From assembly GCA_028564925.1 (NCBI GenBank), contig CM053031.1, positions 166,645,084 through 166,709,083 of the forward strand: 64,000 nt of DNA, written 5' to 3'. Made by a program: the position numbers and the translations under genes. Shown here piece by piece: positions 46,131 through 58,200 of this stretch. This DNA is from Lithobates sylvaticus (lineage: Eukaryota > Chordata > Amphibia > Anura > Ranidae). The notes below the pieces were generated by a model, which worked only from the letters and a program-made list of their open reading frames with translations, searched no databases and was not told where the DNA came from. Numbering within the stretch: the first letter of the stretch is position 1; each line of letters starts with the position of its first letter.

Positions 46131-46917
46131 TAATCTTGTCAAAAGTAGTAACAGCAGTATATTGTAGCAACATCTGCAGTCTGAGTCTCACTCTAGTACT
46201 ATACTAGCCTGCTGGCTGAAAGAAAAAAATATATTTAAGGACTGTAAAGAATGTATGAGGCTGAAGAACATTTGGAAATAAGCTGGGAATGAAAGGGTGT
46301 CAGGCACACAGTCAGTGTGTGGACTCCTAGTTTGGAATGCCTAAATCTGAGACTGGAGGCTGCAGAATGTTTGATTTATGGGAGTGGAGAGCAGAAAGTA
46401 ACAGCAGATAGTGAACTGGAAAGGGGAGGGGGATGAGGATCGGTGTATGAGTGTCTGATCACTGCATACTGCATAGTTTTATCTGGAGAATGTGGAGCCA
46501 TGTAGTACACAGAGGGAAGGAAAGTAAAGCTGGGGGTGAAAGATGTCGATGTATCAGGAGAAAGTGAAAGTAACTTTTCTCCTCTCTCACCTCCATCATT
46601 GCAGGAACATTCTGCAGCTTCTGGAAGCCCGCGGGATGAGTTTGCAGGGATGGACAATGCACTGTGTGTACCCATTGGCTGAGGAGGCAGAAGCACCACC
46701 CCCTGCTGCCCTCCCAGCCAATAGGTAGCTGAAGCTCAGGATAGTGCCTCCCTCCCGACATCATACCGCTATCCAGCGTCTGCAGTTCGGCTCTGGCAGC
46801 TGATAGGCTACACTAGCCTGGCTGCTGTGAAATTGACTGATGCTCTGTGAAATTAACTGATGCTCTGGGGGGGGGGGGGTTGTCTCTGCATGAAACAGCT
46901 AAGAGCCCAAGAGCCGC

Positions 46918-47138
46918 TCAGCATTGATGTCTCTCTCTCCCCTCCTTCCTCTCTCGCACTGAATGATACACAGACGATCTGCTCCTTCTCCCCCTTTCCT
47001 CTCCAGGGAAGTCAAGTATGAAGCTAAGGAGCTCACACTTCCAGCGGTACACATACAGGTGAGGGGGAGAAGGAGCAGATCGTATCATTCAGTGCAAGAG
47101 AGGAAGGAGGGGAGAGAGAGACATCAATGCCGGCTCTG
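46918..47138. repeat. long palindrome B inside the hAT element
   Basis: CATTGATGTCTCTCTCTCCC, then CTCTCTCGCACTGAATGATAC and CAGATCG-type bases, is mirrored at about 47058-47138 around a central CTTCCAGCGG segment. Confidence 0.85.
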
Positions 47139-47368
47139 ACGTCACTGGTTGCTAGACACAAGGCGGTTATAGCAACCAGTAACCGGGAGTAGACTCAGGA
47201 GGTGGAGGCGGAGCTGGAGCCAGCAACACAGCGGCTTAGTCCATACCTGTCCCCTGCATTCCCAGCGTCTGTTATTTTTAGTTGGGGGGGCACATAGGGG
47301 GGCACAGTATAATGTTGGGGGGCCATGGCCCCCTCTGGCCCCCCTCTAGGGACGCCACTGATTAGAAC

Positions 47369-48424
47369 ACATTCAAGTTATATAGAATTGTTTAGTCTTG
47401 AAATGCATATAAATCACAGAGTTACTAATTAGAAGAAGAGAGAACTTTTGACAGAAGTGAAATATAGCTGATAAGATAAGCACCGTCAAAGATAAGAAAA
47501 ACAGGCGGTTAAAATAATTAGGTGGAATACGGGAAAGTTATGTAAAGAACATTAAATTAAGTTTGACAAGGTCAAAGAAAGGTCTGTTTGTGCCCTCATT
47601 AAAACTATTAAAATACATACATATAGTGAGACATATAACACATCTGGTGGGGTTATTGAAAGTTCATTCTCCCAAAATCATAAATCTGTCACCCTTGAAT
47701 TTAAGTTAAATCTTTTAAAGATAAAGAGAGTTTGATAACACAGCTGGGTGCCAGACTGTCTCTGCACGGGTGTTTTTAATTGGACAAGAGCAGTTATAAA
47801 TCTTTTTAATGAACATACAAGAATTCTGGGAGTAATAAGTTTGTCTGGTTATAGAACAGGTGTCAGATTTATGGTTGGTTACATTGATGTAGGTTTAGAG
47901 TGCATATATGAAGCACACTACACCCTTGTGCTCTCAATCTTCTTACCAGAATGAAAAGAAAAACAGGCGTATAATCATGCAATTAAAGATGGCAGATGAC
48001 ACACTTGGATAGCCCCCTCCAGACTTGATAGATGGATCACAGGGTTTCCCAGGTACATCAGTGTCAGGTGGAACATAAGAACTCGCATCAGGGAATGGAT
48101 TTAAGCAATCATCACCAGAACAGGAAAAAAAGGAGCAACAATAGTGAAGCCTGTAAGGGTATAACACTTAAAATTTATTGTAATCTACTTACAAAGTGAC
48201 AGCAACATCAGAACATGTAAAAAATCTGCGGTAGATAACGTGCTTGCATCAGCCAGCCTGACATGTTTCATCCTATGTGGATATCATCAGAGGCGTGGCC
48301 AATGACACAAGCACACCCAATTTATAGCAAAATGTCTAAAAAAACTACCCAATACTGGGGCAGCATGACAAACAAACACAGCTGACCAAAATCTTTGAGG
48401 GTTTAGAGTGGAGGCAGGGCTTCA
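47369..48424. other. unassigned sequence before the Penelope-type ORF
   Basis: 47369-47970 continues the AT-rich DNA interrupted by the hAT element. 48170-48330 contains TTTCATCCTATGTGGATATC and TCATCAGAGGCGTGGCCAAT, likely the terminal region of the Penelope-type element that follows. No gene was recognised. Confidence 0.4.
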
Positions 48425-49784
48425 TTATGGTCACTGCCAATGTGGCCTCCCTTTACACTATTATTTCTCACTCTGATGGAATGGAAGCTGTTGAGATGTT
48501 TTTGAGGAGGGATGTAGAGTTGATTCCCTCTCAGCGGGAATTTTTTTCTGGATTTATTGAGGTACGCAATGACCCACAACTACTTCTGGTTTGGAGGGAC
48601 CCATTACCTCCAAAACAGAGGGGTTGCTATGGGCGCGAAATTTGCGCCAAGCACGGCCAATTTATTTATGGCCAAATGGGAGAAGGATGTCGTCTATTCC
48701 AACATGAGATCGGAATTGGGGTAGGTATATAGATGACATCCTCCTCCTATGGGATGGTGACATGGTGTCGCTTACCAGTTTTATGCACGAACTGAATGAC
48801 AATTCATGGGGCATTGTATTACAATTTGAGAGTAGTACCAATAAAATTAATTTCCTAGATTTAAACATACAAGTGAAGGATGGTGTATTCAATTTGTCTA
48901 CTTTTTTTAAGAGTACTGATAGGAATGGGTACATTGGGCAAGGGAGTTGTCATCATCCCTCTTGGTTAAAATCTGTGCCCAAGAGCCAATTTCTTCGGCT
49001 GCGACGAAATTGTACTCTTAAAAGTGACTTTCAGGCAAAGGCTGCCACTTTGAAAGAAAGATTCATTGATAAAGGGTACACCTCTGACGACTTAAATATG
49101 GGGATTAGTGAGGTTGAAAATATGGATCGTGCCCTTATCCTCCAAGATAAAAAGAGGGCTTCTGGTAGCGTAATGGATCACAATTTCTCAATGATTACTA
49201 CATACTCACGACAATATTTTGATATTAAGAAAATATTGACCAAACATTCGAGTGTTTTGAGAAATGATAAAGTTTTGGGTCCTGTGCTTCCAGAACGGCC
49301 TCAGGTTATCTTCAGAGGAGTTCCCCCACTGAAGCTTCAGATAGCACCAAACATTCTGGATGCTCCTAATAGAGTTTATTTTTTTCAAAAATCGAAAGGC
49401 TATTACCCATGCCATTATTGTAGCGTTTGTGCTATTAGTCAGAGAATTTGCCAGTTCAAATCTTATGCTACTGGGGGGAGTCTTAATATTAATACTTTTA
49501 TTACTTGTACATCTCTCAACGTGGTATACTTGTTAATTTTTCCATGGGGCCTGCAATATGTGGGTCGCACAACACGTGCAATGCATGTGAGGGTTAACGA
49601 GCATATCGGTAACATAAGGAGGGGTTTTCCAAAACATACTGTCTCACGACATTATTTGGAGCACCATAACAAAAATCCTAATGGGACTACTTTTGTGGCC
49701 ATCGATCGTTTTAATCCTCATTGGCGCTACACTTTCGGTATGAACGTCGAATGGGACGTAAATAGTTTTATTAATAATAGTTAG
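48425..49784 (+). mobile_element. Penelope/Neptune-type retroelement, RT plus GIY-YIG endonuclease, 5'-truncated
   Basis: A frame at 48427-48732 starts VTANVASLYTIISHSDGMEA, the early RT block of Penelope-like elements. 48762-49784 (340 codons) carries INFLDLNIQVKDGVFNLSTF, FKSTDRNGYIGQGSCHHPSW, LKSVPKSQFLRLRRNC, then VLGPVLPERPQVIFRGVPPL and the C-terminal endonuclease VVYLLIFPWGLQYVGRTTRA with HVRVNEHIGNIRRGFPKH. The endonuclease's usual CPCG has become FPWG, and the GLQYVGRT and R...EH signature is intact. The frame ends NVEWDVNSFINNS, the usual terminus, so the 3' coding end is complete. The N-terminal half of the RT is missing. The copy is broken, with a few breaks in the RT part. It is not an LTR element. 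Confidence 0.9.
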
Positions 49785-49819
49785 GGGCCTTCTCTATTTT
49801 ATCATTTATTTATCATTTT

Positions 49820-49877
<58 letters not shown>

Positions 49878-49981
49878 GTTTATTTTTTTATGTATTTCCC
49901 CCTCTGGACACTAGTGGGCAGTGTTCAAGGTTGGATATTTCCTATATATAATGTTAACACCATTAGGTAAATAATTTATGT
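49785..49981. repeat. 3' flank with (AT)n tract
   Basis: AT-rich tail of the Penelope-type element. The pure (AT)n runs at 49823-49874. Confidence 0.8.
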
Positions 49982-50123
49982 GAGGGCGTGGCCTGGCCGG
50001 GATCCGAGATGGCAGCTTGAGGTGAGAGCTCCCGCACAGTGAGTACTCATTACGCTGATTACACGGGATATAACCACTTAAATAGAGATGGGCAGAACTA
50101 ATTGAAGCACCTCAACCCCAAGA

Positions 50124-51229
50124 TTGGTTACCGACCTCGGCTCCCAACCAGGGAAGAACATTCCGGAGCTTTTCCGTTCTCAGAAATCAGGAAAGCACGA
50201 GGCGCTGCCAGTGCAACAGGCCTCACAGGCCCCGCAGGCCTCATCTCCCATTTCCCACTGCAGCGGCAGTTCTTCCTCGGGGATGTATTACAGCGACAGC
50301 CTCGCTCACCCCCCGAGCCTCCTAGATCTGCAAAACGATCTACAAAAAGTCGCCCTGGACATTAGACACACCATCACGGCTGCCATATCTGACCTGAAGG
50401 CGGACATTCAAACCATGACTCACAGACTAATGGATGTGGAACAAGCCTCCCAAGCGCAAGCAGTAGCCATCAGACAGGTACAAAAAATGTACGACGCCCA
50501 ACTACCACACATATCGCTCCACCGCCAAGTGGAGGACCTCGACAACAGGGGGCGCCGTCACAGCGTACGGGTGAGAGGGGTACCGGAGAGTATCGAGGCC
50601 CCGGGACTGCTGCAAGCAATCTGTGCTATATTTAATGATCTACTTGACCGCCCGGTGGACACCCCTATTGGGATGGAAAGATTCCATCGCGCACTTAGAC
50701 CCCCACCTCGGGACACTGAACCACCAAGAGACATTGTATGTTGCATAGTGAATTTCCCCCTGAAGGAAGACTGAGGGGCCGCATTATGCTTAACGGCTCT
50801 GAAATCAAGTTGTTCCAGGACCTATCGCAAATAACGCTACAGAACCGAAGATCCCTACGCCCCCTGCTGGACGTCCTTCACAATCGCAACATACCCTATC
50901 GTTGGAAGTTCCCGTTCTCCCTGTCGGCCACAGCCAGAGGGCACACTGCCATACTCCGAACCCCTGATGACCTTCCAGCCTTCTGTGAACAACTCGACAT
51001 CCCAAACATGGACCTTCCGGATTGGTGTTCCTTCTACTTCCCGTCGGAGCCGTGGAAGCAAGTTATGATCAACCCATCGCCAAAGACAAAGATCCAGACG
51101 ACGCGGACTGGAACTTTCGTCCCCGGAGAACCGCCCATCGCGCCGGGACCACTTCTCCCGCAGCCCGAACCATGCCACACCGAGACGGGATCGTCAGGAG
51201 GCGTAAACAAGCAGCCGCAGCAATCATAA
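50124..51229 (+). CDS. LINE ORF1 protein (broken)
   Basis: ORF1 of L1-type LINEs is an RNA-binding chaperone. Residues about 70-130 form a coiled coil (DLQNDLQKVALDIRHTITAA, LKADIQTMTHRLMDVEQ). It is followed by HRQVEDLDNRGRRHSVRVRG and VPES, the entry to the RRM domain (DxENRxRRxxLRxxGxPE type). The frame changes near 50760, in FPLKED/EFPPEGRLRG, so the RRM tail and C-terminal domain (LSQITLQNRRSLRPLLDV, RNIPYRWKFPFSL, TPDDLPAF) are read in another frame from 50738. One indel is enough to explain this. Confidence 0.85.
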
Positions 51230-52845
51230 GGCTTCTCGTGTGGTCAAGCAAGTGACATTGTTTCTGTTTGCACCTCAGGGACCCCGCTACCTTTACTGGG
51301 CCGTCTTTTGATCTGCGAGACTCTTTAACCGCAGTCTACAACCACCGCACAGCTCCTGTAATACCGTCCTGTCAGACCCTACCGGATCATCGTGAGTAAC
51401 TATCATTTTTGACCAGACTGTCACTTTTGATGTAAGCCACAGACCACCTAAGGCTCCAAGTTACTATCCCAGTACCAACACTCCCGGAACTTGAGTTAAA
51501 CGCATAGACGTGTAACCTTATGTTTGAAAGAGTCATCTTTAAAGAGAGAGGAGTGGAGGTGGAGAAGCAACCTGGCTGCATGACCAAATGAGGTCTATCT
51601 GCTTCTTATGCATCTCAACTGCTTATGCCTTATATGCCTGAGTCCGGGACCCGGGGGATGACACCTCACCATCCACTGACCCACGATATTCTCCCTCTAA
51701 GCAGACTGTTACAAACGATATGCATGCATAATATCCTGTCATATCTGACTAGTAACCCTAGTCCTAAACTTATTGATCTGAATGAGGTGTCACCCCTTAG
51801 GCTTGTCGTCTCTTTATGCTCTAACATTAGATAATGGTCTCAATGCTTTACTGGCCAGGTACTACACTTAAACACGCTATATGCATACTGACAAAGGCTG
51901 ACCAGGTAGCGAATGCTCGCTCCCCCCCAAATCCCCCTGAACCATCTACTTTAATGACCAACTCGACCACCAGGTCATAGATGGACTTCATGCATGATCC
52001 ATAAGATGACACTCAAGAACCCCCCCCCCCTTTTTTTTTGTTTTTGGTTTCTTTTTTTTTTTTTTCCCTTTTTCCTTTTTCTTTACAGCCACGTGCACCA
52101 CTGGACCGCGAACTGAATCCAGTGATACATGGATCACTAGTCTGGCGCACATGTCTGAACCTACCTTGACATTAACAGTTCAGTTGCAGGAGGTTTTAAC
52201 TAATCCACGGGTCCCTGTAGAGGAAGTCAGGAGACGGAGATGAGTTCTAGCATGCCTATAGCTCAACTCCTGACCCCTTCAATTGTCTTCTGACTTTTTG
52301 CTCTATGTTATATGAGTTGTGAGCAACTTCGTAGCACACTAACAGATTTGATATGTTGCACTACTACTGTTTAAATGGTTTCTAGTTAACCCCTTCACAT
52401 TGCTTACCATACCGAGAAGCCTCTTCTACACTCAGGTTTGTGTTACTGACCAAGATGGCTATGATCATAATGCCCACCTTTAGATTTCTCGAAACTCCCT
52501 TTTGAGCCCCCAGAGTCCTCCCGGGTGCACTGGCATCCAATCCCTCCCAGTACTCAGTTCCCCACACAGCAGTCCACAAGGACGTTTGCTGACTAGCCAG
52601 TTGTACTTTCTACGGTGGACTAGACTTTCTAGATTCACCTCTGGTATCCCCTTTTGTTACACACTACCTGTGTAACCCACATTCCCCCTCCCCCCCTCTT
52701 TCTGTTTCCTCCTCCTTCTCTCTCCTTCCCCCTAATTCTCTGTGATCCCTCTCCAGCCTGCTGCTTCCCCCAACTACGGCTACATCCTCCCCATTCTCCG
52801 CTAAACCCATCCCCCTCTTCTTGACAGCTCTTCTTCCCCACCCTC
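51230..52845. other. 1.6-kb spacer between LINE ORF1 and ORF2
   Basis: No coding signal. It contains a pyrimidine tract (about 52020-52082, C10 then T-rich) and a C/T-rich stretch at 52680-52790. It may be ordinary inter-ORF sequence of this lineage or an insertion, since the related copy at 9.6-10.2 kb has only about 45 bp here. Confidence 0.5.
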
Positions 52846-54793
52846 TTGGGGTCACCTCTCCACCCACTAACATTCTCAGCCTTACCACCTACTGAACTGC
52901 GCGATAACCCGTATCTCACAATGCAGGATACTCAATCGTTCGAACAGCAGCTCTCTTTGAAGTGCGTCTCACTGAATGGTAAGGGACTGAACACACCTGA
53001 GAAGAGGTCGCAGATCCTATCCGAACTGACCAAACACAGAGCACACTTTCTTTTCCTCCAGGAGACGCACTTCAAAACGGATGCTACCTCCAAACTGATG
53101 AACCACACGTATAGGACCGCTCTCCATGCCCCAAACCAGAACGCCAAGACCAAAGGAGTGACCATTTTAATCTCCAAACATGCTAATTTCACACTATCAG
53201 ACTCATTAATAGATCCTGAAGGCAGATATCTATTTATCAAAGGCACCTACAGGGATAGGCCCATCACACTGGCGAACATATACTGCCCCAACGAGCATCA
53301 GGTCTCCTTCTTTAGAAGGATAGGCGACCTCTTGTCGGCTTTTCAGAAAGGTTTGGTCCTATTGGGAGGAGACTTTAATGTCCCTCTCAATCCGATCCTA
53401 GACACAGCTTCAGGTTCCTCCTCCCTTCCCTTCAGGGCGCTTAAACAGATCAAACTGCAGATGCAGAGCCTTACTTTACATGACACTTGGCGTACCCTGC
53501 ATCCGGGCGACAAAGATTATACCTTCTACTCCCCCCCACACCAAAAATACTCCAGGATAGATTACTTTTTCCTTTCCCAAGCTGACCTATCCTTCCTAAC
53601 CCGAGCCTCAATAGAACCGATGTTTCTCTCCGACCACAACCCTATTACGATCACCCTTACTTTCCCTGACTCAACCAAAAAGACGAGATCCTAGCGACCT
53701 AACGCCTCGCTGCTGAAAGACCCAGTCGCAGTGTTCCAGATTCAGACCTCCATTCAACAATACTTCGCTGAAAATGACTCCCATGAGACAACGCCTGTAA
53801 CTCTCTGGGAAGCCCACAAGTGTGTCGTCAGGGGGAGACTCATCTCACTAGCTGCGGAGACTAAAAAAAGACAACAAGGACTAATTAACGACCTGATAAA
53901 AAAAATCAAACACCTAGAAACGGCCCATAAGCATTCAACGTCCCTACAAACTCTCCAAGACTTGACCTTCGCTCGATCCCTGCTACTAGACGAACTAGGC
54001 AAACACACACGGCGAAGGTATGTCCTGAAACAGCGGGTCTTTTACGAACAGGGCAATAAAAGTGGGAGACTACTAGCCCGCACAATACAGAATGCCAGAA
54101 TGCCAGAATGCCAAATCATTCTCCACGGTGCATCACATTCGTGACCGCCACGGCTCGTTACACTCTAAAAATGATGACATAGCTAAACAGTTTGAGTCCT
54201 TTTATTCTAATTTGTATAATTTGACACAAGGGAAGCAGACCCCTGAAGCAGCTGACCTCAGGAAAGCAAAACTCAGAGAATACATAGGCGAATTCTCCCC
54301 CAAACCAATTACCCCTCAACAGGCAGACTCCATCACTGGCCCCATCGAGGCGGAGGAACTTGCGGTTGCCATGAAACAAATGAAGACAGGCAAGAGCCCG
54401 GGTCCGGATGGATTGTCACTCATTTACTATAAAACCTTTTCTGATACACTATCCCCCAAACTTTTATCCACATTCAATTCCCTAGCAGATCCGTCCTCAC
54501 AAACTGGTAGGATGTTAGAAGCACACATTGCTGTGATCCCGAAAGAGGGCAAGGATCCTGCACAGGTTGCCAATTATAGACCTATTTCCCTCCTCAATAC
54601 AGACATTAAGCTGTATGCAAAAATCTTAGCAAATCGCCTTCTCCCCTTCCTACCCTCACTGATATCACCTGACCAGGTGGGTTTCATTCCCGGTAGAGAA
54701 GCCAGGGACAATACCACCAGAACGCTTAACCTACACCACTGGCTGACATCTACAAGGACACAGGGCTTCCTTCTCTCTCTGGATGCGGAGTAG
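52846..54793 (+). CDS. LINE ORF2: AP endonuclease and N-terminal RT (broken)
   Basis: ORF2 nicks target DNA and reverse-transcribes the LINE RNA. Endonuclease motifs in order: LSLKCVSLNGKGLNTPEKRS, FLFLQETHF (catalytic E), ITLANIYCPN, LLGGDFNVPL (D and N), YSRIDYFF and FLSDHNPITI (terminal DH). Then come the inter-domain region and the RT, with GKSPGPDGLSLIYYKTF, IAVIPKEGKDPAQVANYRPI and LLNTDIKLYAKILANRL, DQVGFIPGREARDNTTR and LSLDAE at motif A. A stop at 53692-53694 splits the endonuclease from the linker. A triple CAGAATGC repeat near 54093 changes frame, and a TAG at 54791 sits right after motif A's LSLDAE. These three breaks plus truncation make the copy dead. Confidence 0.88.
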
Positions 54794-54824
54794 GCGTTTG
54801 ACAGAGTGACCTGGGACCACATGC

Positions 54825-55253
54825 TGAAAGGAAATAAATCAAGATTAGGGGTTACTGCTTTGGTGTACCATTCAATACCGGAACCAGATCTGGGAGATTT
54901 GCCCTTTGAGATAAAGAAACATATACACAGCAGGTTTCTCTCCGAGCAAATCTAATCCTTTATTCTTGGGTGTGAATATAAGAGGGGGCTTTCAGAAAGT
55001 ACCGCCCTTTAACAGATTATCCAATCATATACAGAGACGCACAAGTACAGTCTGATGCCCACAGTGAAACTAATTATTTCTAAAATATCACGTTCTTTAC
55101 AAGAACATGAAACTCAACAGAAGATTACAGTATTATGGAAAAACGAAACTAGAATAGCAGGACTTGAGCATATTTCACAAAATGGATGTTAGAGACACAC
55201 AAAATGGAAGCTGACTATAATACAAAGAAGTAGTTAAAACGAAATATCCCTTC
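54825..55253 (-). repeat. 3' LTR of the endogenous retrovirus
   Basis: On the minus strand it begins TGAAGGGATATTTCG after a purine tract and ends CCTTTCA against LINE sequence. An AATAAA lies at about 54960, downstream of a CTTATATTCAC TATA-like box. The length is 429 bp. The partner LTR is not in the window. Confidence 0.8.
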
Positions 55254-58200
55254 AATCCCCTCTTAGATCATATAAGATGATCTCTACATTCTATGTTGTG
55301 CTTTAATACTTCTTTGGGGCTGTGGCATAGATTGCCTGATGACTCTTCATGTATGTCATGTGAGATAAAACCTTATCAGGAGATCGAAGGTGCGCAATTA
55401 TGTAAGTGCAACATTTAAAACAGAAGTAAAGAATCAACAGAGGATAAATACCATAACAAGGACAATGTCTTTTAACCATAAAAATATACCTCCAAGCTCA
55501 AATCCTGCATTGGCAAATGGGCTCCATGTTTTAGCATTGTCCCTAGCTTCCTGCTGGAGCTGGCCTCTAGTGGATGTCCCCTTTTATAATCCCCTACCAT
55601 TCCCATGACAGATAACAAGGATGCAAGGTAACACCATCCCTTAACATGGAGGGGCACCCAGGGATAACACACTTTCCTACAGCATACATGGATACTTTGT
55701 CCCAGTGCAAAAGATCTCTTAGCAACAAACTCATGAGTGTACTTGTCCTGTGTTGCGATTATAAATTAGTGTAATATTTCACCTACATTTTTAGAGAAAA
55801 ATAAAAAGTTATGCAAAGTACAGTTTAACCCTGGGTCAGTTACTTGAAACAGTGAGCAGGCAGGGGCAGAGACTCCGTATTCGCATATGGAGATATTAAA
55901 TATTGACCTGCTGCAGAAAGAGGGGTTAGTCTGTGTCTCATTCCCTAAATTAAAACACCAAACAGGGGAATGACTTCTACCTGCTATTGGAAAGGTAACA
56001 ATGTTGTGAGTACAGAGTGGATATGTTAGTCAAGAATACAGGAGGAGTCTCATTGAGAAAGGAGGAAACATTTAAAGGTACCGCCAAAAGGGCAATTCGG
56101 GCAGTACTAGGATGTAATATTATCATTATTATTATTATTATTATACAGGATTTATATAACAGTCCGAGCAGCGCTTAATATGCTACATATTCAACATTCT
56201 TCATACCCTGATTTTTTAGCATAAGCATACTTAAATTTTAGCAAAAGCATCTTATCAGTAAAACTATCTCCAATCTCTCTCTTGGTTCTAGCTTGTGTCA
56301 ATATAATGTTCTTGTGTGTGTGTGTGTGTGTTTTTGTGTTCCCACAGATACTTTTAATTGCACCCAAATCTTCAGGGTGGTAGATACAGTTAGTGGTGAT
56401 CCAGGTGGGTAGGAACACTGTTAGAGAGATCAGGATTAGTGGGCAGAATGCCTTGTCAGAAGTCTGTGGTAAAGTAAGCAAGGTCATCTTCTCTGGCCGG
56501 ACCTGCTTTCCCAGGAACTCCTTCATCTGCTTGGACTTCTGCTTGAGGGCCTCCTGTATCCAAGATCTCCTTCTTGCTCTTGGGGCTTTGGGCAACCTTT
56601 TTTACTCTGTTGGCATGGATCCAGGACTGGCAATTTTCCACTAGGATGGCTGTTCTGGTCACTGCAACCACTGTGGTAGGAGGTCCAAAGTGATACTCTT
56701 GCTTCTTATTTCTGTTCAGCTGATGGACCACCACGGTGTCTCCCAATTTGAAGGGGCGAGTAGTTTCCTGTGAAGAAAAAGAAAAGGTGCGAGCTACATT
56801 TCTCTCAACTGTTTGCAGTGTTTCAACCAATTACCTTACATATTCTTCCTGTAATAAGTCTAAATCTCCCTTTTCTATCATTAAATGTGCTCTGGCCCAT
56901 GGGGTGGGGAAAAATCGACCCATCAAGACATCAAAAGGTGAATACACTGTTGTCTTGGAAGGGTCATTCTTATTTCTGCCAGGACTGCTGGGAGGACCTT
57001 CTTCCAGTTGGCAAAGGTTCCTCCTGTGGCCTTTCTTATTTTGTCTTTTTTATTGTTCTGTTTATTCTTTCTACTATCCCTGAGCTTTGAGGGTGTTAGG
57101 GAATGTGAAACTTCCGTTCTATCTTGAGAGTAATTTACCAAGTCCTGGCAGACCCTTTATACAAATGTAGGTCCATTGTCTGTCTGAGTTTATAAGAAGT
57201 GGGCATCCCCATCGAGGAATGATTTCCTGAACGAGGATCCTCACTACTGTTTGTGCATCTTCTTTTGTGGTGACAAAAAGTTCAACTCAACTTGAGAACT
57301 TGTCCACAATTTTCAAAAAATATTCCTGTCTTTTGCCTAGTTTGGGCATGTGTGTGAAGTCAATCTGCAAATGTGTAAAAGGAGTTGTTGGATATATCAG
57401 GTGTTCATGTTCGGCCTTGTGTGGGTTGTTCCTGATACATGTGATGCATCTTGCTACATAAAATTGGCCAGGAAAGTTCTGTAATGTAAAAGTCTTTCTC
57501 CAATAGTTCACAAGTGTCTTTCCAGCCTCTGTGACCTATTCCATGGAACTGGGAAATAAAAATAATGCATAAAAAGTGATGCACTAGCTACAAAAAGTGA
57601 TGCACTAGCTACTGGTATACATGGCTTCCCCTCTTTGCAGAGAAGTCCAGTCTTTGGATCTTTCTGCACACCTATTTTGTCCCAACCTCTGAGATCAGCT
57701 TCGTTTGCCATACCTGCAAATCTGAAAGAACCTGATCAAAAAACAAAAAACAAAAAACAATTCTGGTGCTAGCATGTGCATTTGGATCTGTGCATTTTGT
57801 GAAGTAGCAGCTTGTTTAGCAGCTAATCAGCCAGAGCATTTCCCTTGGCTATCTGTTTGTTGGCCTGTGTATGCTCTGCAGTGTTGTGGGTGATGTGTGT
57901 TAGTGAATGAGGTCTATGCAATCATGTTGTGGCACAACCTCATTCTGCTCTCCTTTTAATCCTAAAAGGGCATTTGTATTTGGTGCTGGTCCTGAAGTGG
58001 GAGAAGCATATTTGATGTGCAATTTTTGATTGGACATCAAGATCAACTCATAGCCGCTCAACCTTTTGAGCAGACATGTGGTGCGTATGTACATTTTTCA
58101 TACATTGTGGGTGGTGTGAAGTGTAGTGTCGTGCCCCAGAGTGAAAGAAGTGGCCATCTCAAAACCATAATCGAATAGGATGCCTCTGAGACACACAGGC

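Larger units (their letters stand above)
45549..47360. mobile_element. non-autonomous hAT element, complete
   Basis: It starts CAGTGGCGTCTCC and ends GGGACGCCACTG, flanked by exact ATTAGAAC copies. The 1812-bp body has no transposase. It contains GGGGGGGCACATGGGGGG near the left and its relative near the right, a 30-bp minisatellite, and two long palindromes (45916-46130 and 46918-47138). Several open frames here are shadows of these repeats. Confidence 0.93.
49982..54824 (+). mobile_element. L1/Tx1-type LINE, interrupted by a retrovirus at 54824
   Basis: It starts GAGGGCGTGGCCTGGCCGGG, a common 5' UTR opening of amphibian L1-type elements (from memory). ORF1 spans about 50124-51229 and ORF2 starts in the frame at 52846. 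The element stops within the RT, just after motif A (LSLDAE-AFDRVTWDHML), where LTR sequence begins at 54825. The 3' part is expected beyond the retrovirus and piggyBac, outside the window. It is inactive in its present state. Confidence 0.88.

Noticed and set aside
50855-51178. Minus-strand 107-codon frame in the LINE
   Set aside because: It is antisense to LINE ORF1.
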